DNA of 64,000 nucleotides. Source: Cyrtodaria siliqua. Its lineage: Eukaryota; Mollusca; Bivalvia; Adapedonta; Hiatellidae. Every line of letters begins with the position of its first letter. The stretch's first letter is position 1. The notes beneath the pieces were generated by a model. The model was not told where the DNA came from. It worked only from the letters and a program-made list of their open reading frames with translations, and ran no database searches. This document shows, piece after piece, positions 52,267 to 62,932 of this stretch. A program made the position numbers and the translations under genes. The stretch spans positions 62,001-126,000 of the forward strand of contig JAWPHD010000238.1 in NCBI GenBank assembly GCA_037043455.1, in the 5' to 3' direction.

Positions 52267-54798
52267 ACTTATTCACGAACATAGTATGTATAATATATAG
52301 GCATTACCGATATAGACTTACACAATTATAACTATTAACGTTGTATCCCGCATTCTGCGTGGAAACAATAGGAAAGTACCTGTATCTCAATTTGCGAGTG
52401 ACTGACGTCAACGTCATTTTAAAGAAAACTATAAAACGACGCCGTAATTTTAATACTTTCTATAAACTTTAAAAGTTTATTTGATAAAAATCTGACATTT
52501 ACATTTATCAAAGCGGGGAATTTCAACGAATGTGATGGCATAGACAAATATATATGTCACCACGCTTACTTTTAAGTAAAAAAGCGATAACATGTAAAAA
52601 TCCTCACAATTTTGTAGTCGCCGCGTGGTACCCCTTACGTAAAGAAATGCACACACGATAAAGAGATATAGCTGTTTTTTAAATATATTACGTGCATTAC
52701 GTTTATAAATCATTGTGCTTCCAAATGATGTGATTTTTTTTTAACTTTTGACTAAATTCTAGTACATTTCCCGTACGAAAACGGTAAGATTCGTCGTAAA
52801 AATAGGCACATAGGCACCACCAGAGGGCGCTATTTAGGAATCCGATGTTTATTTTAAACAATTTAAAATTAGTACTGATGGAAAGCAGAAACAATAACCT
52901 ACAAAATAAAAACAGTTTCCTCGAATTCCGAGGTCAAATAATTTGGATAATATTCCAGTATGCCAGGCTAGATCGAAAGCCGCCTGGAGATCAAGAAAGA
53001 TGGCTAGAACAGATCGGCTATTGTTTTTAGCAAATAAGATGTCATGTTGTAATCGGACTAGCTGATCTTGAGTGCTACGCCCTTTTCTAAATCCTGACTG
53101 AAATTTATTAATTAAACCCTTAGATTCTAAAAAGTGTTCAAGTCGGTTTTTAACCATAAATTCCATTAGTTTACTTGGATGGGACGTTAAACTGATGGGT
53201 CGAAAAGATTGTGGGTCGTTGGGTTTTTTATTAGGTTTATGTATTGGAATGACACAGGCTAGTCTCCAGGATTCAGGATAGTTATTAGAAGACCATATTT
53301 TATTATATATAGTAAGTCAAATATTTAAAGTAGAATCCGGCATATGTTTGAATAGTTATGAGAGTTTATCGGGTCCCACGGCTGAATTTTTCCTGCTAGC
53401 AATTGCATCTTTTAATTCCATTAGAGTAAATGGTATATTTAAGGTGGAATCGTCATCTTCAATATTATTATTATTTATTTTATTTTTAAATTCGGTTTCA
53501 AGGACCGTCTGATAATTGATCGTTGCCTCTGAAAGATTTTCTTTGCTTGAAACTTTGGCAAAGTGTTTAGCTAGTAAATTAGCTTTGTCTTTGTTAGTTG
53601 TGGCATTACTGAATTTTGTTTTAAGAAGGGGAATGCTGGAAAAAGAGTTGCCACGTATTTTATTAATTTTATCCCAAAATGTTTTTGACTTTTTTTGTTT
53701 TAAGGAACAAGTATTAATGAATGTTTCCCAGTTATTTTTCTTGGCTTGGGTTATAACTGTTTTAGCTTCCTGTTCCGCCTTTTTATAATTAAATGGATTT
53801 ATTTCAGAGGCGTCTTTTTTAAGTTTATTCAGAAGATATTTTCTATTTTTAACTGCTGCTTTGCATTCTGAATTCCACCATGGGATATTTTTCTTTTTGG
53901 GGTTGTTATTATATGTTGGAATACTTTCATGCATAATATTAAGAAGACTATCGGTTAACTTGTTATTAAAATTTTTGATATTATCAGATTTTATATTATC
54001 TAGATTAATATCTTTACATAATATATTAAAAAGATCACAGTCTGCCTTATTGAAATTGAACTTGTTTTGATTGTAACTTTCTTGATTAGTTTTAGAAGAA
54101 CTTAGTTGTATTGACATATGTATAGGAAAATGGTCAGAACCCCAGTTATCCGGTAATACTGTCCAGTGTGTTTTTTGTGCTAAAGATCTAGAAGTAACTG
54201 AGAGATCAATGCAAGTAAGGTTACCATTGTGTGTATCAAGACGTGTGGGGGAGCCGTCATTCAGGAGGACTAGATCGAACTCGTCCAACCATTTGACTAT
54301 TGCTTTTCCTTGTTTTGTAATTTTTTCCGAGCCCCATGCAAAGTGATGGGCGTTAAAATCGCCTGAAAGAAGAATAGTCTTTACCTTTAAAGGTAGAATA
54401 ACATCGTATATTGTTTTAAGAGATTGGTAGTCACAATTACGTGCGTATAAATTTGACAGAATAAAAGTAAAATCTTGAAAGTAGATTTTAAATAATTGTA
54501 CTTCAATGGCTGTAAAACCATCTGTACCTTTCGGATCTAAAATTTCAATCTTTTCATAATTAATATAATTTTTGAAGTAGACGGCCAACACTCCACACGT
54601 ATTGGTATCACTAGCTCTATTATTATCATAAAATTTAAATTCATGCTTAAAACCTGGAATAGATTTGAATGTCTTTTTATTAAATTTGGTTTCCTGAATA
54701 CAAAGAATATCAACTTCAGGATTAAGGTCCAGGAATACTTTGATCTCAGAGTGCTTTATATGGGTTAAGCCTCCGGCATTAAAAGATAGAACATGCAT

Positions 54799-55544
54799 TT
54801 GGCCTTTTCTTATATACCTTTTTTAACATAATTGATTTTACTCGTGAACGATTTATTTTCTTATTCTTTTTTACAAAGTTTGATGTTATAGTTACAGTTT
54901 GCTGTCGCTAATTATTAATTATATCTATAACATTATCATATATTACATTTGGTATAACTGATGTTCTTTAATCTCTGTGTTTTACCGCCCAAGTATGAAT
55001 GTACTTGTAATGTAATTGTAATGTAATTTACTTTCTTTTCAATTTATTATATCCTTTAAAACATGTAAAATGGTTGCAGGATTATTAAGTTATTCTGTTA
55101 ATTGGATGCTTGGGATTAAGTGTGATTACCTATTGTTTGTTCTGTAATCATGTGTAAGGTGTTACCTAATCGCTACTAACCAAACAAGGTACGTGTGTAA
55201 AATGGCGAAATATGCATGTTCGTGTCATGTAATGATTCATCGAAATTAATGTGATCTTGTTTCCTAAACATATAATATAATAAAATATTTACTTTCTTAC
55301 TTACTTACTTACTTACTTATACTATATTATAACAAAATATTGTACTAATTAAATTCCTAGTCACTTTATTTACGAAGTCAAATGTTTATAAAAAGGTTTA
55401 TGCTGTGCTACACTAAATCCTTTTCAGGGAATTCTTTTTAGTTTCCTCTGTAGATTTAAATTATTATTTTAAGAAACGGTATTAATATTCACATGGAGCA
55501 TACTAAAATTAAGTCATTAAGCGATTTAATCATTTAATCATTTT
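54799..55544. other. LINE 5' flank with (ACTT)n run
   Basis: Probably the LINE 5' UTR or an upstream ORF1 remnant, but no ORF1 motif (zinc knuckle, RRM) is readable. A short (actt)n run lies at 55293-55318. Confidence 0.4.
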
Positions 55545-56185
55545 CGCTTGCGGGAATTCATTTTCGCTCCCGGGTCTTTTTTCGTAAGTTGGTCTTGAAT
55601 TTAATAATTGTTTTTTAAAGTATATTACTATATTTATATCTAGGTTAACTGATTAAAAATGTACACTAATTAGGACACTAAAAAGCTCAATTTAAACATA
55701 AATATAAACTTGGATGAATTCATCCCGGATATTCATCCCAGGTATAAATCACACGTTCCTTTTCGCTTGCGGGATTTCCTTTTCGCTCCCGAGTAAACGA
55801 CACTGCTTTCTCAATTTCAACTATTTTTTCATAATTGGGTTTAAATAAAATATGTTAAATAATTAAACAAACATATAATACTAATATAATACTAATGTGA
55901 TTAAAAAGCTTAATTAAGACATAAGTAAACAGTAGGTTCCTTTTCGCTCGCGGGATTTCCTGTTTGCTTCCGACTAAACTAGGACCTACACCTCTTTCAT
56001 CTTAAATTTCATAATTATATTTAATAAAGAATATTGATATAGTAATATCATGTTTAATTAATGAAACAAATAATAAGTATGTCCCTAAACAACTTAATTA
56101 AGCCCAAAATATACTAAACACATTCCTTTTCGCTCACGGGAATTCCTTTTCGCTTCTTTTCGCTTAAACATTCCTTTTCGCCGTT
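55545..56185. repeat. ~186-bp tandem repeat carrying 'ccttttcgctcgcggg' pairs
   Basis: The pair 'ttttcgctTgcgggaattc' + 'ttttcgctcccg' occurs at about 55549, 55756, 55940 and 56126 (spacing 207, 184, 186). Between pairs the sequence is AT-rich with 'ttaatta..aa' palindromes. The last unit ends in a burst of 'ccttttcgct' repeats. No ORF. Confidence 0.75.
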
Positions 56186-56375
56186 TATACCAACCGATTG
56201 GAACTCACAATGGCAACTTTCGAAATTTGGGATCTAAGAGATTCACGATTATGTATAGGGAGTAGTATTTGCGAACAACCAAGGACAGACAACCTTCGGA
56301 CGAACTACGGCATGGCGCCTAGCTATGATGAAAGACACATAACAGAAACAAAAATCAAACGTATGCATTCACTTC

Positions 56376-56488
56376 CTAAAAAGGATAGCTGCAACACACG
56401 CTGATAAACTATATCTCTACATCATAACCCACTCGTCTGGTGGCACAATTAACATATACACCTATACATACATACACTTATAGCTATT
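56376..56488 (+). repeat. Second copy of the 46249-46400 repeat
   Basis: See 46249; it has the same order of 'ggatagctgcaacacacgct', 'gataaactatatctctacat' and 'cataacccactcgtctgg', then (cata)n and 'ttatagctattac'. Confidence 0.75.
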
Positions 56489-57128
56489 ACAGGCCTGCCA
56501 AAACTTTTTTAAATCAAAATCCTGAGATTTTTAAAATTTAAGACTTAAAATGCGAGAAGAACATTTTAAATGGACATTTTGAGCGCGCGACTTGATTTCC
56601 CCACAATTTTTTTAAAGCGCAAATTTAAATTATTTATGCAATTAATACAAGTTGATATGTTGTTTTCACGCATATAATTCGTGCATTCCTTTCATGGCTG
56701 TGGGAGACGAAACGCAAAATAAACGTCCAACTATGCTGTATGTACTGGATTCCTAAATTACAAATATAACCTTTGTCTTTGTGATGTCTTATTTGGCCTT
56801 TTATTTATCTTTAAATGTGTTCTTTGTTTCTGTGTGTGTTTGTGGTTGACTGTCGGCCTTGAATGCTCCTTTTCCTGTTCGATTTTTATATCTATATTTA
56901 TAAAGCCCGTTTTAGTTCTAATTCTAGTGCCTGCGCAGGTCTACATTCTTGTGTTTCTGTCGTCCGTTAAAGAACACGTCGACATATATTGTCCTAAGGC
57001 TTATGATAACTCGGGAAATAATTTATTTTTATCTATTCAAAATTGAAGAGATGTTCTTGATTTAAGAAATAAAATATATCCAAAGGATTATATTGTTTAG
57101 ATCAACACCTGGTGGGTGGGGGTTGAAG
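56489..57128. other. No recognisable feature
   Basis: AT-rich spacer before the left arm of the ATPase-bearing element. No supported gene. Confidence 0.4.
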
Positions 57129-57335
57129 ATCAATTATTTACGTTATATTTTAAATTAACCATTATTATTACGTCTGTTATAAGTGGAAACAGTAATTTTA
57201 CCAAATAAGAACAAAGCTGAACATATTTAGACTGTGAATCAAGAATCGCACGATAGATTATCGAATGTGCCCCTGATAACTGGATTTATTATATACCTAT
57301 CAATAATATATACATAGTACCTTCATTTTCTTACA

Positions 57336-57470
57336 ATGGAATACAACAACCCGTATCACACTACAGGTTATCAGTATGCTACTTCTAATAGATTTTGGAA
57401 AATGTCAGATTGGAATGCTGGGGATTGCCCAGCTAGTAATACATTAAGAACAATGGATGTTTTAACATGA
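57336..57470 (+). CDS. Possible small protein, 44 aa
   Basis: ATG to TGA; the product starts MEYNNPYHTTGYQYATSNRF and is rich in Asn, Tyr, Thr and Trp, unlike random AT-rich translation. It lies in the part of the left arm absent from the right arm. I do not recognise it. It may be a remnant of a larger frame or chance. Confidence 0.25.
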   Translation: MEYNNPYHTTGYQYATSNRFWKMSDWNAGDCPASNTLRTMDVLT

Positions 57471-57750
57471 AATGTGAACTATAAGAATGTTTGTTTGTGC
57501 GTTTGTAAACAGTGTGGGGTAATTAATTTAAGATTGTCATTTGGTAAATTCATCAGGATTTGATGTGTAATGAACACAGGTGTAGTTGTTGCAATGTAAT
57601 GTACATGTTTTCATGCGCGTGTAATGTACATGTTTTCATGTATTTCCTTTGGTGGTTTTCCGTTAATTTGACTTTATATTAATTTTAAGTTGTTGTTTTT
57701 AATACATGTATTCTATTTTAATGATATGTAAAGAAGTATATAATAAAAGT

Positions 57751-57954
57751 ATTATTGCTATAGTAACTTGTTCTGAAGCTTGTATCACCTCTCGTAGGTA
57801 AATGTCAGATCAGGATCACACTCGAGGCTCCGCCTCTCGTGCGATCCTGATCTGGCATTTAACTACGAGAGCGTAGCCTCGAGTGTGATCCTGATCTGGC
57901 ATTTACCTACGAGAGCTGATACAAACTTCCAGAACAAGTTACTATAGTAATAAT
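57751..57954. repeat. Foldback element, 204 bp
   Basis: The arms attattgctatagtaacttg ttctg... and the inverse ...cagaa caagttactatagtaataat enclose nested inverted pieces (ctctcgtaggtaaatg, gatcaggatcacactcgag). The whole can fold on itself. It interrupts the left arm of the ATPase element. Confidence 0.85.
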
Positions 57955-58602
57955 CCTATTGTAGCCCCATGGTTGAAAACATTCACCATGTATCAAAGTC
58001 GGAAGTCTGAATCATTATTTTTAATCCTTTTACAGTTTTGCTACTGTTGAATACAGAAACTCTATAACATTTCAAACACCCACTGACATTTCTAAAATTC
58101 AAGAAATCTAAACACATCCATGGTCACTTATGAAATGTACTCTATCTTTAATAGAAGTCATATTCTTGTAACAGTTACGGTGAAATTACTGTTTCATGGT
58201 CACGTGACATAATGGTAGACTCTGATTGGTCCAAACTTTAAGCACCCAAAACTATCTCATTAATGGACCGTATCGTATCAGTTTAAATGTATTTTCAAGC
58301 GCTTTTTGATTGTAGACCAAAACCGAAAGTAGATCACAATACAACCAGAAGTGACGTCATTATAACCTAAACATGGTCATATCTTTCACATTTTAAGTCT
58401 TATGTACACATGTTTGGTATTAATTTAAACGTGTTTTTTTTTCAAGTCCTGTAAATACAAGAGAATGTAAAATTATAACAACGCACTGGCATTGATATGA
58501 CTATCTTTATTGTAAATTCAACATATAACAGATTTAACATTGATAAAAACTATATATACATGTCATATATACACTTTACAGTAACTGTTTAAATTGACTG
58601 CA

Positions 58603-58947
58603 TTATGTAGGATTGTCATACCACTCAGATAAGTATTTCTTATAATTTCCGCGAATCTCGACGTTCTTGAGCACCTGACTTCTATGTTGGTTGATATACG
58701 TCTCTCCTAAAGCATTGCTGCAAAGGTAAAGTCTGTCGCTTTCTGGAGTAAATTCGCACTCCAACGATATTTCTATCAGGACACACTCCCATCTTCCTTT
58801 CAAACTGTATAGCCATGGACATGGTACCGTAAAATCGGCAGGGGTGTTAGGGTAAACGTAGGTCGGGGCCGAGAAAATACGTATATGTAGAAACCCATAG
58901 TTGTTAAATTGTCTCTGTAATAAGTCTCTCGGCTTTCCTGCGTATTC
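58603..58947 (-). pseudogene. 5'-truncated ORF, possible virus-like structural protein
   Basis: Minus strand, 114 codons open, ending in TAG at 58603; no ATG in the frame and a stop just upstream (58948-58950), so the start is lost. The readable part has a Tyr-x-Tyr-Pro-Asn-Thr-Pro-Ala-Asp-Phe segment, then a Leu-x-Gly-x-Trp-Glu-Cys-x-Leu-x-Glu-Ile segment. I associate this pattern with proteins encoded beside this kind of ATPase in virus-like elements of invertebrates, but cannot confirm it. It ends inside the left arm, mirroring the ATPase gene at the right, which supports a shared origin. The identity is weak. Confidence 0.4.
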
Positions 58948-59092
58948 TTACTGTCTTTAATTATTAACAATGTGTTCAGATTGGTCAAAAAAGAAGATGT
59001 TTTGATTGGTCTGAAATATCGCTTTTATGATCCGAAGACAGAAATCAAACATTGGGAGCACCGGAAGCTCATCTGGGAGCTCCGTGAGTGCA
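58948..59092. other. Centre of the ATPase element, left part
   Basis: Upstream of the degraded ORF. It contains duplicated 'gattggtc' phrases and no readable gene. Confidence 0.35.
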
Positions 59093-59396
59093 TGGATACT
59101 GTCAGGGTATTGTCGGGTAACTGTGAGAGTACTGTGGGGTACTGCGAGGGTACTGTGAGGGTACTGTGGGGTACTGTGTGGGTACTGTGAGGGTACTGTA
59201 AGGATACTGTGTGTTACTGTGAGGGTACTGTGGGGTACTGTGAGGGTACTGTCATGGTACTGTGAGGGTATTGTGAGTGTACTGTGGGGTACTGTTATTG
59301 TAATGTGGGGTACTGTGAAGATACTGTGGGGTATTGTCGGGGTACTGTGAAGGTACTGTCAGGTACTGTGGTGTACTGTCAGCGTACTATAAGGTA
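59093..59396. repeat. ~11-bp degenerate minisatellite (gggtactgtga)
   Basis: About 27 diverged units of ggtactgtgag / gggtactgt(g)g in the middle of the ATPase-bearing element, between its two outward-facing genes. Confidence 0.85.
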
Positions 59397-60021
59397 ATGT
59401 AAAATTATAATTAAAAATGAAGAATAAAAGTATCTAAGAACAAGTGTCTATAACACTTCGAAAACTTTAGAAAAAATGCCTTAAAAATATAAACGGGTGT
59501 GCCCAATATGTCAATCGTCCGAATGTTATTCACCATGTTCACTTGGCTAATCATCTGTTTCAAGTGCACGGCCTCAGTGCACAATCTGGTTTATCTTACT
59601 TGAAATGGGCATTAGTCTCTCCTTTGGAGCAATAATACAATTCACTTCCAATACTACCGCCAGAAAATCATCTCAAACTAGAAAACGAAAATCATCTCAA
59701 ACTAGAAAACGACTGACAAAATTGACATACCCTTTATCGTCCATGTGTAAATAAATACTGATAAAGGTGATCCTTTGGGAGCATCAAACACAATTAGGAA
59801 AATAAAGCAGCAGACTCGGTTTTATTGAGTCTGTTCATGAGAAGTAATGAAAGAAGCAACACCTCTCACGCCCCCTAGTACCGGCTTAAGCGGTATTCTA
59901 CTTCAAAGCCACCTATATTGGGCTCGTTGGTCCCAAAGGACCAGTAAAAATAACACTACTGATTCGTAGCACGGGGAGATTTTTAGCAGCCGCCACACTG
60001 CACTAAACGAACGCTAGTAAA
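59397..60021. promoter_or_regulatory. Upstream region of the ATPase ORF
   Basis: Non-coding; it has a 23-bp direct duplication around 'aaaatcatctcaaactagaa' (59666 and 59689). No TATA or initiator can be assigned with confidence. Any promoter for the + gene must be here. Confidence 0.3.
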
Positions 60022-61035
60022 ATGGCATTAAGTCTAGCGCAAGAGTCATATCCAGACTTTCAATTTCAGCACATGCTCTCTGTCATGGTGGTTGGGCCTA
60101 GTATGAGCGAAAAAAGTTACTTCGTCAGACAAATACTGGAACAAGACCACATACACTACGAGGATCCTAGAAAGTGTCTCAGAATCTATTGGTTTTACGG
60201 ACAGTTGCAAAATATGTATAGAGAGATAAAGAGCTCATTAGGAAAATACATTTACTTTAGAGAAGGTGTACCGGAATTTAAGGCGGACCTGAGCGATCTT
60301 GACCCAGTGTATAACAACATCGTTGTACTGGATCGTCTTATGGATCTCGCGTTGGACGGTCCCATCATTTCCAAATTGTTTATGCAATGGAGGCACCAAA
60401 ACTCGAGCGTCATTCTGCTTTTACAGAACGCATTTCCCAAAGGCAAGCACAATATCAGTATCAGCAGAAATGCCCAATACATGGCGCTCTTTAGATACCC
60501 TGCAGATCGAAGGCAGATCGGAATCATGACTGACAGAATATTTTACAAAAACAAACCCTCATTCATGCAGCTATATAATGACACTACGGCTAAACCATAC
60601 TCGTATGTGCTAGTTGACAATAGAGCGGATACACCGGCTGACAAGCAAGTCATTATAGATGTATTTGGATCGTGCAACTCTAACCCAACTTATAAGAAGT
60701 CAAGTCATGAGTCATCAAATAAAGGTGTCGATAAACCGGATACAAGAGAAAAATTCAACAATGACATTGACAAAGAAACAGTTATTCTGCAAAAAGATAG
60801 CAGACCCAGACCTATTCTAGTGTTCGCTACCATACACAATGTTCGTTATTGCGATATGTCTGGAAATATACCATGTGGATGGATTCTATGGAGAATATTT
60901 ATGTTGGAAGCTAACACTAGTAATACCTGCGTACCGATACTGTTGAAAAATACAAACGGAGACGATTTCCAACCCTGCAAAGTGTTGAGAGATTTGCTGA
61001 TTTCTACGTGCAGTCAATTTAAACAGTTACAGTAA
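60022..61035 (+). CDS. Packaging-type (A32/FtsK-HerA-like) ATPase homologue, altered active site
   Basis: A single-exon 337-aa frame with ATG in a good context (aaaATGg). The overall plan matches the genome-packaging ATPases of Polintons and related DNA viruses: a P-loop at residues 29-37 (GPSMSEKSY), a 'IYWFYG' strand with Gln, a Walker B-like VVLDRLMD (about 101-108), then 'RHQNSSVILLLQNAFPKGKH' with the sensor Asn and a conserved 'SRNAQYMALFRYP'. In the family the P-loop has Gly before the Lys and Walker B ends in two acidic residues; here these are Glu and Asp-Arg, so ATP hydrolysis is probably lost. The last ~85 residues after the ATPase fold are unlike the family, and the final residues lie in the right inverted arm. 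The frame has no stop, so either decay is recent or the protein was kept for another role. Confidence 0.7.
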   Translation: MALSLAQESYPDFQFQHMLSVMVVGPSMSEKSYFVRQILEQDHIHYEDPRKCLRIYWFYGQLQNMYREIKSSLGKYIYFREGVPEFKADLSDLDPVYNNIVVLDRLMDLALDGPIISKLFMQWRHQNSSVILLLQNAFPKGKHNISISRNAQYMALFRYPADRRQIGIMTDRIFYKNKPSFMQLYNDTTAKPYSYVLVDNRADTPADKQVIIDVFGSCNSNPTYKKSSHESSNKGVDKPDTREKFNNDIDKETVILQKDSRPRPILVFATIHNVRYCDMSGNIPCGWILWRIFMLEANTSNTCVPILLKNTNGDDFQPCKVLRDLLISTCSQFKQLQ

Positions 61036-61770
61036 AGTGTATATATGACATGTATATATAGTTTTTATCAATGTTAAATCTGTTATATGTTGAGTTTACA
61101 ATAAAAATAGTCAAATCAATGGCAGTGTGTTGTTATAATTTTACATTCTCTTGTATTTACAGGACTTGAAAAAAAAAACACGTTTAAAATGATACCAAGC
61201 ATGTGTACATAAGACTTAAAATGTGAAAGATATGACCATGTTTAGGTTATAATGACGTCACTTCCGGTTGAATTGTGATCTACTTTCTGTTTTGGTATAC
61301 AATCAAATAGCGATTGAACATACATTCAAAATGATACGATTCGGTCCATTAATGAGATAGTTATAGATATTTAAAGTTTGGACTAATCAGAGTCTACCTT
61401 TATGTCACGTGACCCCGAAATATATGAAACAGTAATTTCACCGTAACTGTCATTTATAACGTACAAACACGACTCTATAAATGCCTGTAAACGTTTATTA
61501 TTTAATCCCCTAATGGTCAAAAGTTAATCCGTTACCTGGACGACTTGATAATTGAAGTAAATAAATGATCATCTTTCTATAGAAATGGTTTCAGTGACTT
61601 GTTAAGCCGAGTTCAAATCACAATTGTTGGACAATACATTACTAACATGTATATTTCTTGTTATGAAAAATATGACTTCTGTTAAAAATAGAGTACATTT
61701 CATAACTGTTTCCACTTATAACAGACGTAATAATACCGGTTAATTTAACATATAACGTAAATAATTGATT
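61010..61770 (-). repeat. Right inverted arm, interrupted
   Basis: The inverse of the left arm in three pieces (61010-61455, 61655-61688, 61689-61769), with 61456-61654 unmatched. It carries tttacaataaa (about 61094-61104) as the probable poly(A) signal for the ATPase gene. Confidence 0.8.
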
Positions 61771-61984
61771 GTGTATGCATAAAAGCATTACGGATATATA
61801 CAGAAAAGTTAAGTGGTATTTATCCACCCATCTGATTGGTCCGTTTTTCTATTAATAGATGTCACAGGTCATATCTATTTATAGAAGTACGAGTCCCAAC
61901 ATGTCAAATCTTGTGTTCAAAGTGTTGGTGTAATAGAGGGTTTCCGGTCCTTTGTTTACGTTTGCTATTACGGTCGGAGGTCGA
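61771..61984. other. No recognisable feature
   Basis: Short flank between the ATPase element and a tandem array. Confidence 0.35.
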
Positions 61985-62345
61985 TTCACCGTGTCAATAC
62001 CCTTTGTTCGAACATCCTGGCAGTAATCCCCTTTGCGGTTTTAATACAAAAGTAACTCAGACAAATTGTCTCTATAATGTCCACAGATTAAGTCTAAATG
62101 GCGATACCTTTTTTCGAACATCCTGTCACTAATGTCCTTTGTGTTTTTTTTACAAAAGGAACTCAGAAAACCTGACTCTTTAATGTCCACATAGAAAGTC
62201 TAAATGTCAATACCTTTTGTTCGAACATCCTGGCGCTAATCCATTTGCAGTTTTTCATACACAGGATATCCAGACGACATCCTGTCTCTCAATAGTGTCG
62301 ATTGAATAGTGGATTAAGTTCGAACATCCTGTCACTAATCCCCTC
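61985..62345. repeat. ~105-bp tandem repeat, 3.5 copies
   Basis: 'ttcgaacatcctg' recurs at about 62008, 62114, 62220 and 62319, each followed by 'taat(c/g)(c/t)cc.ttg' and 'ctcag', 'aatgtccaca', 'agtctaaatg'. Non-coding. Confidence 0.8.
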
Positions 62346-62932
62346 TACCACAATACGTTCATTCATTTGCAAATGAGGCCGCGCATACGTTTATCACATG
62401 TGCGTTTTATTTTTAGAAAACTAAATGGCGCCCGTTTGTTAACTGCCAAACCTCCGCATGTACTACTTTTGTATATATATGCAATCGTTGTTTTAACTAA
62501 ATATTTCGCTCGGATCAGCAATTGCAAATGTGAAATAAAAATGCCATACGCCATGTTATGTGTGTTTTAATACTTAGAATTCATAAAAAAAATCATTTGT
62601 TTAAGCCCGATGCACAAACGTAGTACTGCTTTTTTAGTATGGTAACCAATGAATAATACATTACTACAAACTAAACGCTTAGGAAAACAATCCTGCCTCA
62701 TATACGTATATTTCAACGTGTAGATATCATATATGTTGTTAATATCCAGATGTAAACAAATGTTGCATTTGGGACTTATTATGGCTTCTTTAAAGTTGTT
62801 TGATCTCATAAACAGAGCATTATAATTCATCTTTATCTTCACTTTCTTTTTCTTCCAGGTGGTTGGTTTGTTTTACGATGGATCGTCTCTGTCCTTCCTC
62901 TTGAATAATCCCGGGTCAAAGATGCTGTGCGT
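62346..62932. other. No recognisable feature
   Basis: Unique AT-rich sequence with no supported gene. Confidence 0.4.

Larger units (their letters stand above)
48834..52903. mobile_element. 4.07-kb long-TIR element inserted in the LINE
   Basis: Inverted arms of about 505 bp, 48834-49341 and 52403-52903, starting tgtaggttattgtttc. They are more than 90% alike by eye, with small indels. A frame of 78-84 codons occurs in mirror copies in both arms (49014-49268 +, 52477-52713 -); nothing about it looks like a known protein. The interior holds only MITEs and a (TTTA)n run, so it is non-autonomous. No clean target duplication is seen, and LINE sequence is missing at the junction. Confidence 0.85.
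47472..54798 (-). pseudogene. LINE with endonuclease, RT and RNase H, split by a 4-kb insertion
   Basis: Minus strand. From 54798: an endonuclease of about 240 residues (SFNAGGLTHIK, IQETKF, GDFNAHHFAW, IDLSVTS, WGSDHFPI), then linker and RT start (53356-54798, 480 aa). Two in-frame stops follow (TAA about 53355, TGA about 53310), then RT motifs FRPISLTSHPSKLMEF, 'FQSGFRKGRSTQDQLVRLQ' and DLQAAFDLAWH (to about 52904). After the insertion: VSQFADDSGAW (about 48715), 'LDYGTHVYSCAS', and an RNase H start IYTDGSKD (47860) with FTAELVAI (47715). A 3' UTR with a ctcgcc..ggcgag hairpin ends near 47472. EN-RT-RNase H order points to the I/Jockey/Outcast side of LINEs. About 50 RT residues between GIRGN and YLNDLP are missing at the insertion. 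Confidence 0.85.
57129..58602 (+). repeat. Left inverted arm, interrupted
   Basis: The outer part is 57129-57195, the inner part 58121-58602. The inner part includes a cacgtg box in ggtcacgtgacataa, 'gattggtcc', 'gaagtgacgtcattataacc' and tttattgtaaa (inverse poly(A) signal). The interruption 57196-58120 contains a 44-codon ORF (57336-57470) and a foldback (57751-57954). Confidence 0.8.
57129..61770. mobile_element. Long-TIR element carrying a virus-like packaging-ATPase gene
   Basis: Outer inverted ends (atcaattatttacgttatat .. 'ttacgtctgttataagtgga') lie at 57129-57195 and 61689-61769. The inverted homology resumes at 58121-58602 against 61010-61455 plus 61655-61688, so arms of about 0.6 kb are interrupted by a ~0.9-kb insertion at the left and ~0.2 kb at the right. 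Between the arms two genes point outward: a packaging-type ATPase (+, 60022-61035) and a degraded ORF (-, 58603-58947). Both 3' ends run into the arms, which carry a caataaa poly(A) signal each way. It resembles a reduced relic of a Polinton/adintovirus-like element; that placement is inference. Confidence 0.65.

Noticed and set aside
52055..52282. ORF of Tyr-Leu-Phe-Ile repeats
   Set aside because: Translation of the (TAAA)n microsatellite.
49014..52713. Mirror 78-84-codon ORF in both TIRs as a real gene
   Set aside because: Two copies by TIR identity alone; Lys/Tyr/Phe-rich composition expected of AT-rich DNA; no known domain. Noted in the element entry instead.
57336..57470. 44-aa ORF as a confirmed viral core peptide
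   Set aside because: Too short to assign and lacks any motif I can name; kept as a low-confidence feature only.
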